Source of the DNA: Mycolicibacterium lutetiense
Lineage (GTDB): Bacteria; Actinomycetota; Actinomycetes; Mycobacteriales; Mycobacteriaceae
Direction of reading: 5' to 3'
Assembly (NCBI RefSeq): GCF_017876775.1
Contig: NZ_JAGIOP010000002.1
Span: 186,001 to 250,000 of the forward strand
DNA: 64,000 nt
This document shows positions 38,933 through 47,615 of this stretch, one piece after another. Under the pieces are notes generated by a model. That model was not told where the DNA came from, ran no database searches, and saw nothing but the letters and a program-made list of their open reading frames with translations. The stretch's first letter is position 1, and each line of letters starts with the position of its first letter. The position numbers and the translations under genes are program-made.

Positions 38933-40003
38933 TCACCACATGGTGCCGCGTAGGTGATCGGTTGGCCGTAAATCGTGTGCGGCGAGGATGCCTGCCGGAG
39001 CCGCGCAGACCGCACTGATGGCGTTGACCGCACGCGCTGCTGTGCCGGTGACGCCCCCCTGGTTGTGGTCGATGCCTATCCCGACGTGGGTGTTGATCTC
39101 GACCCCGGGATCGCCGTCCACGACGACGCGGTGCACGCCAGGCCGCCCGTCGGGCGGGAAGGCCCAGTCCGGCGCGGCGGCATCGGTGAGCCGGTTGACG
39201 TGTTCCATGGTGATCACGACGTCGCCATTGGCTACGCCCTCGACGCCGAACCGCACCGCGGCGACCTGGCCGGGTTCGACCGTCATCATCGTGCATTCGA
39301 TGCGTCGCTCGGTGACCCACTTTTCGTGGCGCTCGCGCACCTCGTCGAGTTTGATGCCGAGGTTGTCGGCGAGGGTGCGCACCTGTCCGCCCCACAGCGA
39401 CGTCAAGACGCCGGGCGCGAACAAGATCGGCGTGTGGTCCGGTGTCGTGCCGAATCCGAAACTGACGCCGGTGAATTCGGCGTCGTCGTAGCTGCCGTAG
39501 TCGCAGATCTCCTGCACGGTCACCGCGGTGGCCCGCGTGGACAGGCTCAGGGCCGCATGCACCAGCGTGTCGCCGGAGAAGCCAGGGTCGATGCCGTTGA
39601 CGTACAACGTGGAGCCGCCCTGCTTGCAGGCCTGCTCCAGCGGCTCGCGCAACCAGGCGTCGGCATGCTGGGGGGCGACCATCCAAACCAGCGACGTGCC
39701 CACCACGTTGACGCCAGCGTTCAGGAATCGGCTGAGCTCATCGATGGCCTCGGTGGGGCGGGTTTCGGCTTGTGAGGTGTAGACGACGCAGTCCGCGTGC
39801 AGCGCCAGTAGCGCGTCGAGATCGTCGGTCGCGGTGATGCCGGTCGGTGCGGTCAGCCCGCACAGTTCGGCGGCGTCGCGGCCGACCTTGTCGGTTCCGT
39901 TGGCGTGCACGCCGACCAGTTCGAGATCGGGCCGGCCGATCAGCGCGCGCAGTGCATGCTCGCCGACGTTGCCGGTGGAGAATTGAATCACTTTGCGTTT
40001 CAT
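38933..40003 (-). CDS. Diaminopentanoate-dehydrogenase-like oxidoreductase 3
   Basis: A 356-residue protein. The Rossmann motif is IQFSTGNVGEHALRALIGR; CVVYTSQAETRPTEAIDELSRFLNAGVNVVGTS and YVNGIDPGFSGD follow, with the C-terminal ARAVNAISAVCAAPAGI shared by the group. Its stop lies eight bases from the convergent VOC stop. The start is 13 bases after the SDR stop, so copy 4, the SDR and copy 3 form a three-gene operon on the minus strand. Confidence 0.75.
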   Translation of the reverse strand: MKRKVIQFSTGNVGEHALRALIGRPDLELVGVHANGTDKVGRDAAELCGLTAPTGITATDDLDALLALHADCVVYTSQAETRPTEAIDELSRFLNAGVNVVGTSLVWMVAPQHADAWLREPLEQACKQGGSTLYVNGIDPGFSGDTLVHAALSLSTRATAVTVQEICDYGSYDDAEFTGVSFGFGTTPDHTPILFAPGVLTSLWGGQVRTLADNLGIKLDEVRERHEKWVTERRIECTMMTVEPGQVAAVRFGVEGVANGDVVITMEHVNRLTDAAAPDWAFPPDGRPGVHRVVVDGDPGVEINTHVGIGIDHNQGGVTGTAARAVNAISAVCAAPAGILAAHDLRPTDHLRGTMW

Positions 40004-40016
40004 CAGAATCGTCCCT

Positions 40017-40880
40017 TCAGAGCAGGTCGGTGATCGTCTTCAGACCGGCTTCGTAGAGCACGCCGGGCATCATGCCGCCGTCGATCTCGATGGTGGTGCC
40101 GTTGATGAAGTCGGCTCCGCCACCGGCGAGGAACACACAGGTGCGCCCGACCTCCTCAGGCTCGCCTCCTCGCTGCAGCGGGATTCTGGCGAAGTAGTTG
40201 GCGCCGGTGGGATCGTCGTTGGGCAGCACGAACGAGCGGAAGTTCTCGGTGATGTGTGGCCCAAGAGCGATCGCGTTGACGCGCGCGTGTGGTCCCCATT
40301 CCTCGGCCAGTGACCGGGTCAGGTGGTTGAGGCCGGACTTGGCCGCGCCATAGGACACCAACGTCGGCGAGCCGGCCGGGTGCGAGGCGCCGCTGGAGAT
40401 GTTGATGATGCAACCGGTGCCGTCTTGGCGCCGCATCTGCCGATAGACCCTGATGGCGAACCACAGCGGGCTGGTGAGGTTCATCTGGATGGCGAACGCG
40501 TGGAACAGCACAGTGCGTTCGTAGTCGTCGTCGCTGCGCGGCGCGCCCTGGATCTTCTGCACGAGTTCGGGAATGTCTTCTGCGTGTGGCGCGGGTACTG
40601 TGCCGCCGGCGTTGTTGACCAGGATGTCGATGCGGCCGTAGGTGTCAGCCACCTGTTGCACCATGGCATCGATCGCCGGGTGGTCGCCCTGGTCGCACAC
40701 CAGCTGCGCCGAGCGGTCCGCCCAATCTGGATGTTCGTCGGTACCGGGGATGGTGTCGAGCGGCTTGCGCGAGCAGCCGACGACGGTGGCGCCCGCTCGC
40801 AACAGTTCGTGGGCGATGCCGACCCCGACGCCGCGGCTGGTGCCGGTGACGATCGCAATCTTTCCGTCAAGTGAACCCAT
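40017..40880 (-). CDS. Short-chain dehydrogenase/reductase (SDR)
   Basis: A 287-residue NAD(P)-dependent enzyme. The cofactor loop VTGTSRGVGVGIAHEL, the NNAG motif in ILVNNAGGTVP, the catalytic Ser in NISSGASHP and the YxxxK in YGAAKSG are all present. A C-terminal IEIDGGMMPG is usual for the classical SDR subfamily. It would oxidise or reduce an alcohol/ketone in the pathway. It lies between oxidoreductases 3 and 4 with short gaps (13 and 19 bases), so it shares their transcript. Confidence 0.85.
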   Translation of the reverse strand: MGSLDGKIAIVTGTSRGVGVGIAHELLRAGATVVGCSRKPLDTIPGTDEHPDWADRSAQLVCDQGDHPAIDAMVQQVADTYGRIDILVNNAGGTVPAPHAEDIPELVQKIQGAPRSDDDYERTVLFHAFAIQMNLTSPLWFAIRVYRQMRRQDGTGCIINISSGASHPAGSPTLVSYGAAKSGLNHLTRSLAEEWGPHARVNAIALGPHITENFRSFVLPNDDPTGANYFARIPLQRGGEPEEVGRTCVFLAGGGADFINGTTIEIDGGMMPGVLYEAGLKTITDLL

Positions 40881-40899
40881 CGGTGTCTCTCTTCTCTGC

Positions 40900-42027
40900 T
40901 CAGAAGGCGCGAATGCCGTCGCGGTGCGGTCGCATGCCGCCCACCGCTGGGGTAAGTGGAAGGTGTAGGGCGTCGACGATGCCTGGTTCGGCCTCACACA
41001 CCCACGGGATCGCGTTGAGCGCCCGCATTCCCGTCGCTAACAGCCCTTGGTTACTGGTGTTTTCGCCGGGCCGAAACCCGACCTGGAACTCGGCGTCGAA
41101 GCTGGGTTCGCCGTCGATGATGACCCGCCAGATGCCGTCGGTGCCGCCGTCACGACCTTTGGGCCAGTCCGGCGCGAAGTCGTCGGCCATCCGGTCGATG
41201 TGCTCGATGGTGATCGCTTCCACGCCGTCGACGACGCCGATGCAGCGCGTCCACACCGCTCCGACTTTGCCCTCCTCGACGACCCCGGACGCCGCATCGA
41301 TGCGTCGTGTCGCCGGTGCAAACTCACACGATTCCCGGATCTCGTCGAGCGTGACGCCCATGGCGTCGGCCACCATGGTCACCGCTGCGCCCCACCCGAA
41401 CCTCAACGCGCCCGGAGTGCGAAGTCCCCCTTGATAATCCAGCGGCATGCCGAACCCAAAGGTGTCGCGCACATCGAAGGCGACTGGATACTCCGAATAG
41501 TTGGTGATCTCGAGACCCCGGATGGAGTACACGGTGTGTGACATCGTCGTCAGCGCGATCGGCAGTAGGTCACAGCCGAATCCTGGCTCCACGCCCGAGG
41601 AGAACAACGAACTTCCTCCGGCAAGCGCGGCTTCGCGCAGCGGGCCCGTGTAGCGGGCCGATAGCGAGCCACGCTCGTAGACCAAGCCCGGAATCGACGT
41701 AGTGACCAGGTTCTTGCCCGCCCGCAGGATCCGGCAGAAATCGTCGCGGGCCTCTTTGGGCCGCGACGTGCCGGGCCCCACGTACATCACACAATCGGCG
41801 TCAGACGCCAACAGCGCCTCGGCGTCGCGGGTGGCGGCGATGCCAATCGCGTCCAGACCAGCCAACGTGCCGGCGTCCTGGCCGTCCTTTGATTCCGAAT
41901 GCACCCACACTCCGGCCAATTCCAGATTGGGCCGGTCAAGGATTGTGCGGATGGCGAACCGTCCGATGGTGCCGGTGGCCCACAGGATCACCTTGTACCG
42001 CTTGCCGTTTGCCAGGGGATCGCCCAC
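40900..42027 (-). CDS. Diaminopentanoate-dehydrogenase-like oxidoreductase 4
   Basis: A 375-residue member of the group and the nearest relative of copy 2. The N-terminus YKVILWATGTIGRFAIR is the dinucleotide-binding loop; CVMYVGPGTSRPKEARDDFCRILRAGKN and FSSGVEPGFGCDLL follow. The start is a GTG with GGAG seven bases upstream. It heads the operon with the SDR and copy 3, and diverges from the TetR gene at 42162. Duplication within the island is the simplest explanation for copies 2 and 4. Confidence 0.75.
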   Translation of the reverse strand: MGDPLANGKRYKVILWATGTIGRFAIRTILDRPNLELAGVWVHSESKDGQDAGTLAGLDAIGIAATRDAEALLASDADCVMYVGPGTSRPKEARDDFCRILRAGKNLVTTSIPGLVYERGSLSARYTGPLREAALAGGSSLFSSGVEPGFGCDLLPIALTTMSHTVYSIRGLEITNYSEYPVAFDVRDTFGFGMPLDYQGGLRTPGALRFGWGAAVTMVADAMGVTLDEIRESCEFAPATRRIDAASGVVEEGKVGAVWTRCIGVVDGVEAITIEHIDRMADDFAPDWPKGRDGGTDGIWRVIIDGEPSFDAEFQVGFRPGENTSNQGLLATGMRALNAIPWVCEAEPGIVDALHLPLTPAVGGMRPHRDGIRAF

Positions 42028-42161
42028 GGTTTCTCCTTCGCATCGACGCCGAAGCCGACCGACGCTGCGGCGCCGACCACCAGTGTCAGAACCATAATGC
42101 TATTAATGTTTTGGTGTCAATGTTTTCTCTGGGCCGCGGCCGGTGTGGTCCCCTTAACGGT

Positions 42162-42782
42162 ATGGCTCCCCGAACTGCTCCACGCCGACCCGCGCATGGC
42201 AACCAGGCACGTGCTGAGCGCACCCGTGCCCTGGCCATAGATGAGACCGTGCGGTGCGTGCTGGAGGAAGGGTTTGCTGCTGCTAGCGCCAAACACATCG
42301 CCGAGCGGGCCGGAATGACCTGGGGTGTCATCCAGTACCATTTCGGTGATCGCGATGGCCTGCTGATGGCCGTCGTCGACCAGGGCTTCGCCGACCTGTT
42401 GGCCACGCTCCGGGCGCTTGCGCCGCCCGCCGCGGAGACCGACACCAGACAACGGCTGGATCAGGTGGTGAATGCGGCATGGGAGGCGATGTCAAGCGCT
42501 ACGTCACGGGCTGCGATCGAGATTCTGATCGGAACCCGCGCCACGCGGGGAACCGCGGCCGCCAAGCATCTGAATCGTCTTGCAAAGACGTTTGCGGCGT
42601 TGGGTAGTGCGGTCGCCGCGGACCTCGATGCCACGCAGAGCGTCGCCCTTGGCAACCTTCTGCTGAGCAACCTTCGCGGACTGGTCGCGACCCAGCTGAT
42701 CATGGCCCGACCCGTCGATACCGCCAGCGACAGAGCGATACTCGCCGACGTCATCAGTAGTTACATCGATAAGGACCGTTGA
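42162..42782 (+). CDS. TetR-family transcriptional regulator 2
   Basis: A 206-residue repressor with the helix-turn-helix AASAKHIAERAGMTWGVIQYHFGDRDGLL at residues about 40-68. It diverges from oxidoreductase 4 and probably regulates that operon. Its start MAPRTAPRRPAHGNQARAER is very like the truncated TetR at 43072-43165 (MAPQRPAPRRPPGGSQERAER), so the two are paralogues. The intergenic region is AT-richer and has two copies of AATGTTTT near 42107-42125. Confidence 0.85.
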   Translation: MAPRTAPRRPAHGNQARAERTRALAIDETVRCVLEEGFAAASAKHIAERAGMTWGVIQYHFGDRDGLLMAVVDQGFADLLATLRALAPPAAETDTRQRLDQVVNAAWEAMSSATSRAAIEILIGTRATRGTAAAKHLNRLAKTFAALGSAVAADLDATQSVALGNLLLSNLRGLVATQLIMARPVDTASDRAILADVISSYIDKDR

Positions 42783-43046
42783 CGGAATGCGTTCTACGGG
42801 CGCCGGGCCTTTCCAATTTGGCGACCTGACCATTGCTCGATGCCCAGGAAACTTCACGCGCGCGCGTCACCTGATGCGTGTGTCAACGGAGGGTGTTGCT
42901 GCGGGTGTTGTGTTGCTCGCCCGGTGATGGCGGTCGTGCGGACGGCCGGAGGCACGTCGCTCACACTCAAGTAGATTTCAAGCGCAACTCGGCTCCCAGA
43001 AAACCTCTGGAAATTCAGTGAATCCGATCAGGACATTATGTATGCC
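42783..43046. other. Intergenic region, no gene seen
   Basis: No convincing frame in this 264-base stretch between the second TetR gene and the internal copy of the island end. It is less GC-rich in its right half. No hairpin with a T-run was found. Confidence 0.5.
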
Positions 43047-43071
43047 GACAACTGTCGAATGGGCGAGTGAA
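43047..43071. repeat. Internal copy of the island right end (25 bp)
   Basis: A 25-base sequence starting GACAACTGTCGAATGGGCGA is identical to 53359-53383. It contains the near-palindrome GACA-AC-TGTC. Bases to its left differ from those left of the other copy, and bases to its right are a truncated TetR gene. It is best read as a recombinase-recognised end. Confidence 0.75.
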
Positions 43072-43165
43072 GCACCGTCTCCTGCATCACCAGTGCGCGG
43101 CTGCGCTCGGCGCGCTCCTGACTGCCGCCGGGAGGCCTCCTGGGTGCCGGACGTTGCGGTGCCAT
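43072..43165 (-). pseudogene. TetR regulator N-terminus, cut by the internal island end
   Basis: From the ATG at 43165 the frame reads MAPQRPAPRRPPGGSQERAE and continues to VMQETV, then passes into the 25-bp repeat and soon stops. It corresponds to the first 31 residues of a TetR protein like the one at 42162. The helix-turn-helix and the ligand domain are absent, so it is not functional. The rest of the gene was not found in the window. Confidence 0.7.
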
Positions 43166-43543
43166 GGTGTCTAGATCACCACACGACCAGTCGACATGGT
43201 GTTCACGGCGCGCCACGGTGTCGAGTCGCTGGGAGCTGGGACCGTCGCGACAGGGGGAGACTGCTGCGCAATCCTTTTCACGCCGCAGTTTTCAGCGACA
43301 GATATCCGTCTGGCCCATTTAGCTAAGTCGCTGTTGTTGGGTCGGCCCTGCTGACGCCACCAAGCAGTTTGAACGGCCCCCACGTGTCGACGCCGCGACA
43401 CGCGAAACTATTGAACCGCCGACCGCCATCGCGGTCGCTGTAGGTGGATCTAGCTAGCTAGAACTGACCCGCACATGGAGCAGGGACAGCGTCGGACACC
43501 CAGCGCTCTCGTACGCTCGCGCAAGGTGCCACCCTCGATCTTC
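43166..43543. other. Non-coding stretch of 378 bases
   Basis: No gene is supported here. It is the upstream region of the truncated TetR gene and ends near the fragment at 43544. The only structure noted is the short palindromic run CTAGCTAGCTAG at 43450-43461. Confidence 0.5.
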
Positions 43544-44014
43544 CTACGCGGCACTTGTCAGCTGCACCACAGACGACGGCGAAACAGCCGCGGCGTCTTT
43601 GGTCGGCAGCCCGAGCTGCATGCTCGACACATTCAGCACACCCAGTGTCGGAATGATCTGCTGGTACGTGCCCGCCGAGGCGACCAGCTGCAGGGTCACC
43701 GTCTCCCCCGGCCGCAGCGTCTGCGCCACCTGCTCCAGCGCAACGGTGACCGTACGCGTCTGCCCGTCCAACGTCACCAGGATCGGAGTGACATGACTTC
43801 CGAGCACCAGACCGGTGGTGTCGTCGACCAGCTGGGCGAAGACGTGGCGACTCGAGCCGGTGCCGGAATAGGTGAAAGTGAGCTGCGGCGACCCCACGAT
43901 GTAGGTGGTCGCGGTCGCCGCCGGGACGGTCAGGTTCAGCGCGTTGATCGCCTTCGTGCCGAACGGAATCAACGGCAATCCCGAGCCGCCGAGGACCGGA
44001 AGCAGCGGGAGCAC
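43544..44014 (-). pseudogene. C-terminal fragment of a CocE/S15-type hydrolase
   Basis: The frame codes for about 156 residues of a beta-rich domain (LTFTYSGTGSSRHVFAQLVDD, LVLGSHVTPILVTLDGQ) that in mycobacteria lies at the C-terminus of large CocE/NonD, X-Pro-dipeptidyl-peptidase-like hydrolases. The catalytic alpha/beta-hydrolase part is missing. The frame breaks near 44010-44025, where the neighbouring ferredoxin-reductase fragment starts in the opposite direction. It is probably a remnant, not a gene. Confidence 0.65.
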
Positions 44015-44022
44015 TCCACCGA

Positions 44023-44484
44023 TTGACGTTGCGCGCCACGGGTGAGGACGCCCGCGTGCGGCCCGAACAACTCGACGAGCTGTGCCCTGACTGGCGGGAC
44101 CGGCAAACCTACGCGTGTGGACCCGGCGCCATGCTCGAGGCGTTCGAGGCTCACTTCAACGCCGCCGGGATTGCCGAGCGAATGCACGTCGAGTCTTTCG
44201 AGCACCTACTGATCGGCGGCGTCACCGGCGACGGTGGAACGGTCACCTTCACAGGCAGCGGGGTCACTGCCGAGTGCGACGGCAGGACGCCGATCCTGGT
44301 CGCTGGCGAAGCCGCCGGCGCGGTCCTGCCCTACGGATGCCGAATGGGCATCTGCCACACCTGTATCGGCAAGCTCAGCAGCGGATCGGTGCGCGACCTG
44401 CGCACCGGTGACGTCACTGGGGCCGGCACCGAGATCCGCACCTGTTTGAACTGCCCCGACGGCCCCGTCACTATTGAGCTTTAG
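44023..44484 (+). pseudogene. C-terminal half of a ferredoxin reductase-[2Fe-2S] protein (Rv3230c-like)
   Basis: About 150 residues remain: the end of an NAD-binding domain (TYACGPGAMLEAFEAHF) and a plant-type ferredoxin domain with Cys ligands in YGCRMGICHTCIG and RTCLNCP. It resembles the C-terminal half of Rv3230c, the electron donor of the DesA3 desaturase. The FAD domain is missing. It lies 10 bases before a desaturase gene, the natural order, so the truncation happened in a real redox pair. The remaining ferredoxin domain could still fold if translated. Confidence 0.75.
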
Positions 44485-44494
44485 GAGACACGGT

Positions 44495-45646
44495 ATGTCC
44501 GAATCGATGATCGAAAGCCCGCTGGCCCGCCTCAGCGCCGAGGAGATCGAAGCGATCGGTAGGGAATTCGACGCCATTCACGAGGAGGTCTTCAACAGTC
44601 TCGGTGACCGCGACGCCGACTACATCCGCAGCATCATCGCGCTGCACCGCCAACTCGCACTGTTGTCCCGGGCGATCCTGCTCGGCTCCCGCTACAAGCC
44701 GGCGTGGATCCTCGGCACATCGGTGCTGGGGATCGCCAAGATTCTGGAGAACATGGAGATCGGGCACAACGTGATGCACGGCCAATGGGACTGGATGCAG
44801 GACCCGCGGATCAACTCCGCGTCATGGGACTGGGACGCCGCCTCCACCCCGGAGGCGTGGAAGCACTCCCACAACTACGTTCACCACACCTATACGAACA
44901 TCCGCGGCAAGGACAAGGACCTCGGCTACAACGTCATGCGGATAGATCCGCACCAGGAATGGCGCCCGATCTATCTGCTGCAGCCGCTCTACAACCTGCT
45001 CCTGGCCGCCTTCTTCGAATGGGGTGTCGCGGCCCACGACCTCGACCGCGACGCGATCAAGGCAGGCACCAAAGACAAAGAGGAATTGCGCCGCCAACTC
45101 CGCGGGATGGGCAGCAAAGCCTGGCGCCAGATCGTGAAGGACTACATCGCCTTTCCATTGCTGTCGGGTCCGAAGGGTTTCAAGAAGACCCTCGCAGCGA
45201 ACTTCACCGCAAACATCATCCGCAACGGGTGGTCCTACGCGATCATCTTCTGTGGTCACTTCCCCGATCAGTGCTACACCTTCAGCGAGGAAGAGGTCGC
45301 AGACGAGACGCGGGGCGGGTTCTACATCCGTCAACTGCTCGGGGCTGCCAACATCGAGGGCTCGCCGATCTTCCACGTCCTCTCGGGCAATCTCGGCTAC
45401 CAGGTCGAGCACCACATCTTCCCGGACATGCCGGCAAGCCGGTACGCGCAGATCGCCCCGAAGGTCAAAGACATTTGCCAGCGCTACGGTTTGCCCTACA
45501 ACAGCGGTCGGTTCGGCCGGCAAATCGGGTCGGTGCAACGCACCATCCTCCGGCTGGCATTCCCCGGCGGCAGTCCCGCAGCCAAACCCGGCCCCTACCA
45601 GCCGGTCGAGGACGACACCATCACGCGCCCGTTGATCGCCGTCTAA
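44495..45646 (+). CDS. Membrane fatty-acid desaturase (DesA3-like)
   Basis: A 383-residue integral-membrane desaturase. Three His boxes are intact: GHNVMHG, HSHNYVHHT and QVEHHIFP, which bind the di-iron site. Hydrophobic segments are near LGTSVLGIAKILENM and AIIFCGHF. It introduces a double bond into an acyl-CoA chain and needs the ferredoxin reductase encoded just upstream, which is truncated, so activity would depend on another donor. A good AGGAGA site precedes the ATG. Confidence 0.9.
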   Translation: MSESMIESPLARLSAEEIEAIGREFDAIHEEVFNSLGDRDADYIRSIIALHRQLALLSRAILLGSRYKPAWILGTSVLGIAKILENMEIGHNVMHGQWDWMQDPRINSASWDWDAASTPEAWKHSHNYVHHTYTNIRGKDKDLGYNVMRIDPHQEWRPIYLLQPLYNLLLAAFFEWGVAAHDLDRDAIKAGTKDKEELRRQLRGMGSKAWRQIVKDYIAFPLLSGPKGFKKTLAANFTANIIRNGWSYAIIFCGHFPDQCYTFSEEEVADETRGGFYIRQLLGAANIEGSPIFHVLSGNLGYQVEHHIFPDMPASRYAQIAPKVKDICQRYGLPYNSGRFGRQIGSVQRTILRLAFPGGSPAAKPGPYQPVEDDTITRPLIAV

Positions 45647-45949
45647 CGCTGAGTGGTTCCGCGCACCTGGCGAAGCTTGGCCCAGTCCCCGGCCGAGCCA
45701 TGAGACCTCGGCCCGTCGCCCTCGCGGCAAATCTTTGAGCACCTCAGCCCGCGCGGTGCCTAGGGCCGAATCGAGTTCGGCGGCCCTGTGGAGGAAACGA
45801 AGCGATTCGCGAGACAGACGGCCGTGTAAGCATCGTGAGACAGTCCAAAAACCCTAGATCGAACGCCGTGGTCGACCGGATATACGAACGGCGACAACGG
45901 CGCAGCCGTACCCGCGGCGACGCCGGCAACGATGAGGAAGGCCCAACGG

Positions 45950-47299
45950 ATGAATGTTCATCCCAGCCACGAACAGCAGAAATCGACGCGGACCGGTCCG
46001 TCGCCGCTGCTTCCCGGTGAGGATCCGTTTCATGAACCGCCGGCCGGGTTCGAAGCGTTGCCGCCGGGCACGGTCCTACGCGCCCGCGAGATCGAAATCG
46101 CGTTGTTCGGCATTGTGCTGCAGAGGGTTTCGGCGTGGCAGCTGCTATACCGCAGCAGTGATCTGAACCTGCGTCCGGACGCCGCAGTGACCACGGTTCT
46201 GCTGCCCGCCTGCGCCGATCCGCGCGAGCCGCGACCGGTGTTGGCCTACCAGTGCGCGATCGACGCGGTCGTCGACCGGCACTTCCCGTCGTATGCGCTG
46301 CGCCGCGGCGCCCGATCACCCGGCTGTGTCCCGCAATTCGAACTGCTCGTCATCGCCAACGCGTTGCGCCGCGGATGGGCGGTGTCGATCGCCGATCACG
46401 AGGGACGCGGCGGGCACTTCGGCGCACCGCGCGAGCCGGGCTATCGGGTGCTCGACGGCATCCGCGCGGCGACGTCCTTCGAGCCGCTGCTCCTACATCC
46501 GGATGCGCCGGTCGCGGTGTGGGGCTACTCCGGGGGCGGCATGGCCAGCTCGTGGGCCGTCGAAATGGCTCCCTCGTACGCGCCCGAACTTCGCATCGTC
46601 GGCGCCGTCCTCGGCGCCCCCGTGGGCGATCCCGGACAGACGTTGCTCAAACTCAACGGCACCTGGCTGGCCGGATTGCCCACGATGGTCATCGCAGCGA
46701 TCCGCCACGTCTATCCCGCCCTGGACCGCCTGCTCGACATCCACGTCACCCCCACCGGGTTGCGCCGACTCGACGAGATCACGACGGTGGGCACGATCGC
46801 GGCCATCAAACGATTCCGGTACGACGACCTCGACGACTACATCGACGTCCCGCTCGCCGACCTCCTGGCCTCACCGGAAGTCGCCCTCGTCATCGACGAC
46901 CTGCGGCTGGGCATGCGCGCGCCGACGTGCCCGCTTCTGGTGCTACACCCAGTGCACGACCAGTTCATCGACGTCGCCGACGTCGACGGCCAGGTACACC
47001 GCTACCTCGACGCCGGGGTGCACGTGCAATACCTGCGCGACCGCCTCAGCGAACACATCACCCTGATGCCCCTGTCGGCGCCGACAGCGCTGAATTGGCT
47101 GACCGACCGCATCGACGGACGGCCGCTTTCCCCGCCGGGCATCAAGACGGTGTGGTCGACAGCAGCGTCGCCATCGGGGATGCGCGGACTCCTCGCCATG
47201 GCGCACGTCGCAATCCGAGTCCTCATGGGTCGAACGTTGACGCCCCGGTCGTGGAAGCAGCACCCCGTTGATGTAGAAGATCGCCAGCCCGCGGCCTAA
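45950..47299 (+). CDS. Secretory-lipase (LIP) family alpha/beta hydrolase
   Basis: A 449-residue protein of the LIP family. Motifs include PGTVLRAREIE, VSAWQLLYRSSD, the nucleophile elbow GYSGGGMAS (Ser), an Asp in HPVHDQFIDV and a late His in SEHITLMP. It would hydrolyse lipid esters. No obvious signal peptide is seen from the ATG at 45950, which has GAGGAAGG upstream; an ATG at 45932 is possible. A closely similar C-terminal fragment lies inverted at 51955-52424. Confidence 0.8.
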   Translation: MNVHPSHEQQKSTRTGPSPLLPGEDPFHEPPAGFEALPPGTVLRAREIEIALFGIVLQRVSAWQLLYRSSDLNLRPDAAVTTVLLPACADPREPRPVLAYQCAIDAVVDRHFPSYALRRGARSPGCVPQFELLVIANALRRGWAVSIADHEGRGGHFGAPREPGYRVLDGIRAATSFEPLLLHPDAPVAVWGYSGGGMASSWAVEMAPSYAPELRIVGAVLGAPVGDPGQTLLKLNGTWLAGLPTMVIAAIRHVYPALDRLLDIHVTPTGLRRLDEITTVGTIAAIKRFRYDDLDDYIDVPLADLLASPEVALVIDDLRLGMRAPTCPLLVLHPVHDQFIDVADVDGQVHRYLDAGVHVQYLRDRLSEHITLMPLSAPTALNWLTDRIDGRPLSPPGIKTVWSTAASPSGMRGLLAMAHVAIRVLMGRTLTPRSWKQHPVDVEDRQPAA

Positions 47300-47615
47300 C
47301 GTCTGGCTCAACTGGAGCACCGGCTCCGGGTCGCTCCGCGCGGTTGAAATAAGCGTGCCGCGTTGAGCCACCTCCAACCACGCTTTTTGGCCGCAGGCGA
47401 CAAAACATCCCGGAATCGTTGACCCCTGCGGGCAAGATTTTGTTCCAATTTTCAGCCACACTTTACAAACGACGGGACAAACCGGGGCCGACGTGTGCAA
47501 CCGCCGGCGATTTGGTTCGGTGATCAGCAGCCGTCCATCATCGCGTCACGTCAAGTGGCGGTTGCCAGCCCGATAGAACGCGTCGAACCAAGGGACGCAG
47601 GAAAGCGACTTCACC
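47300..47615. other. Intergenic region with probable promoter of the FadE5-like gene
   Basis: No gene was seen in these 316 bases. The middle part (about 47430-47475) is AT-richer than its surroundings and is a plausible promoter region. A ribosome site CAGGAAAG lies near 47598. Confidence 0.45.

Noticed and set aside
42100..42130. Two AATGTTTT copies as a TetR 2 operator
   Set aside because: They are direct repeats without dyad symmetry in an AT-rich spacer; not enough to call an operator.
43450..43461. CTAGCTAGCTAG palindrome
   Set aside because: A simple tetranucleotide repeat with no nearby gene start; no function can be inferred.
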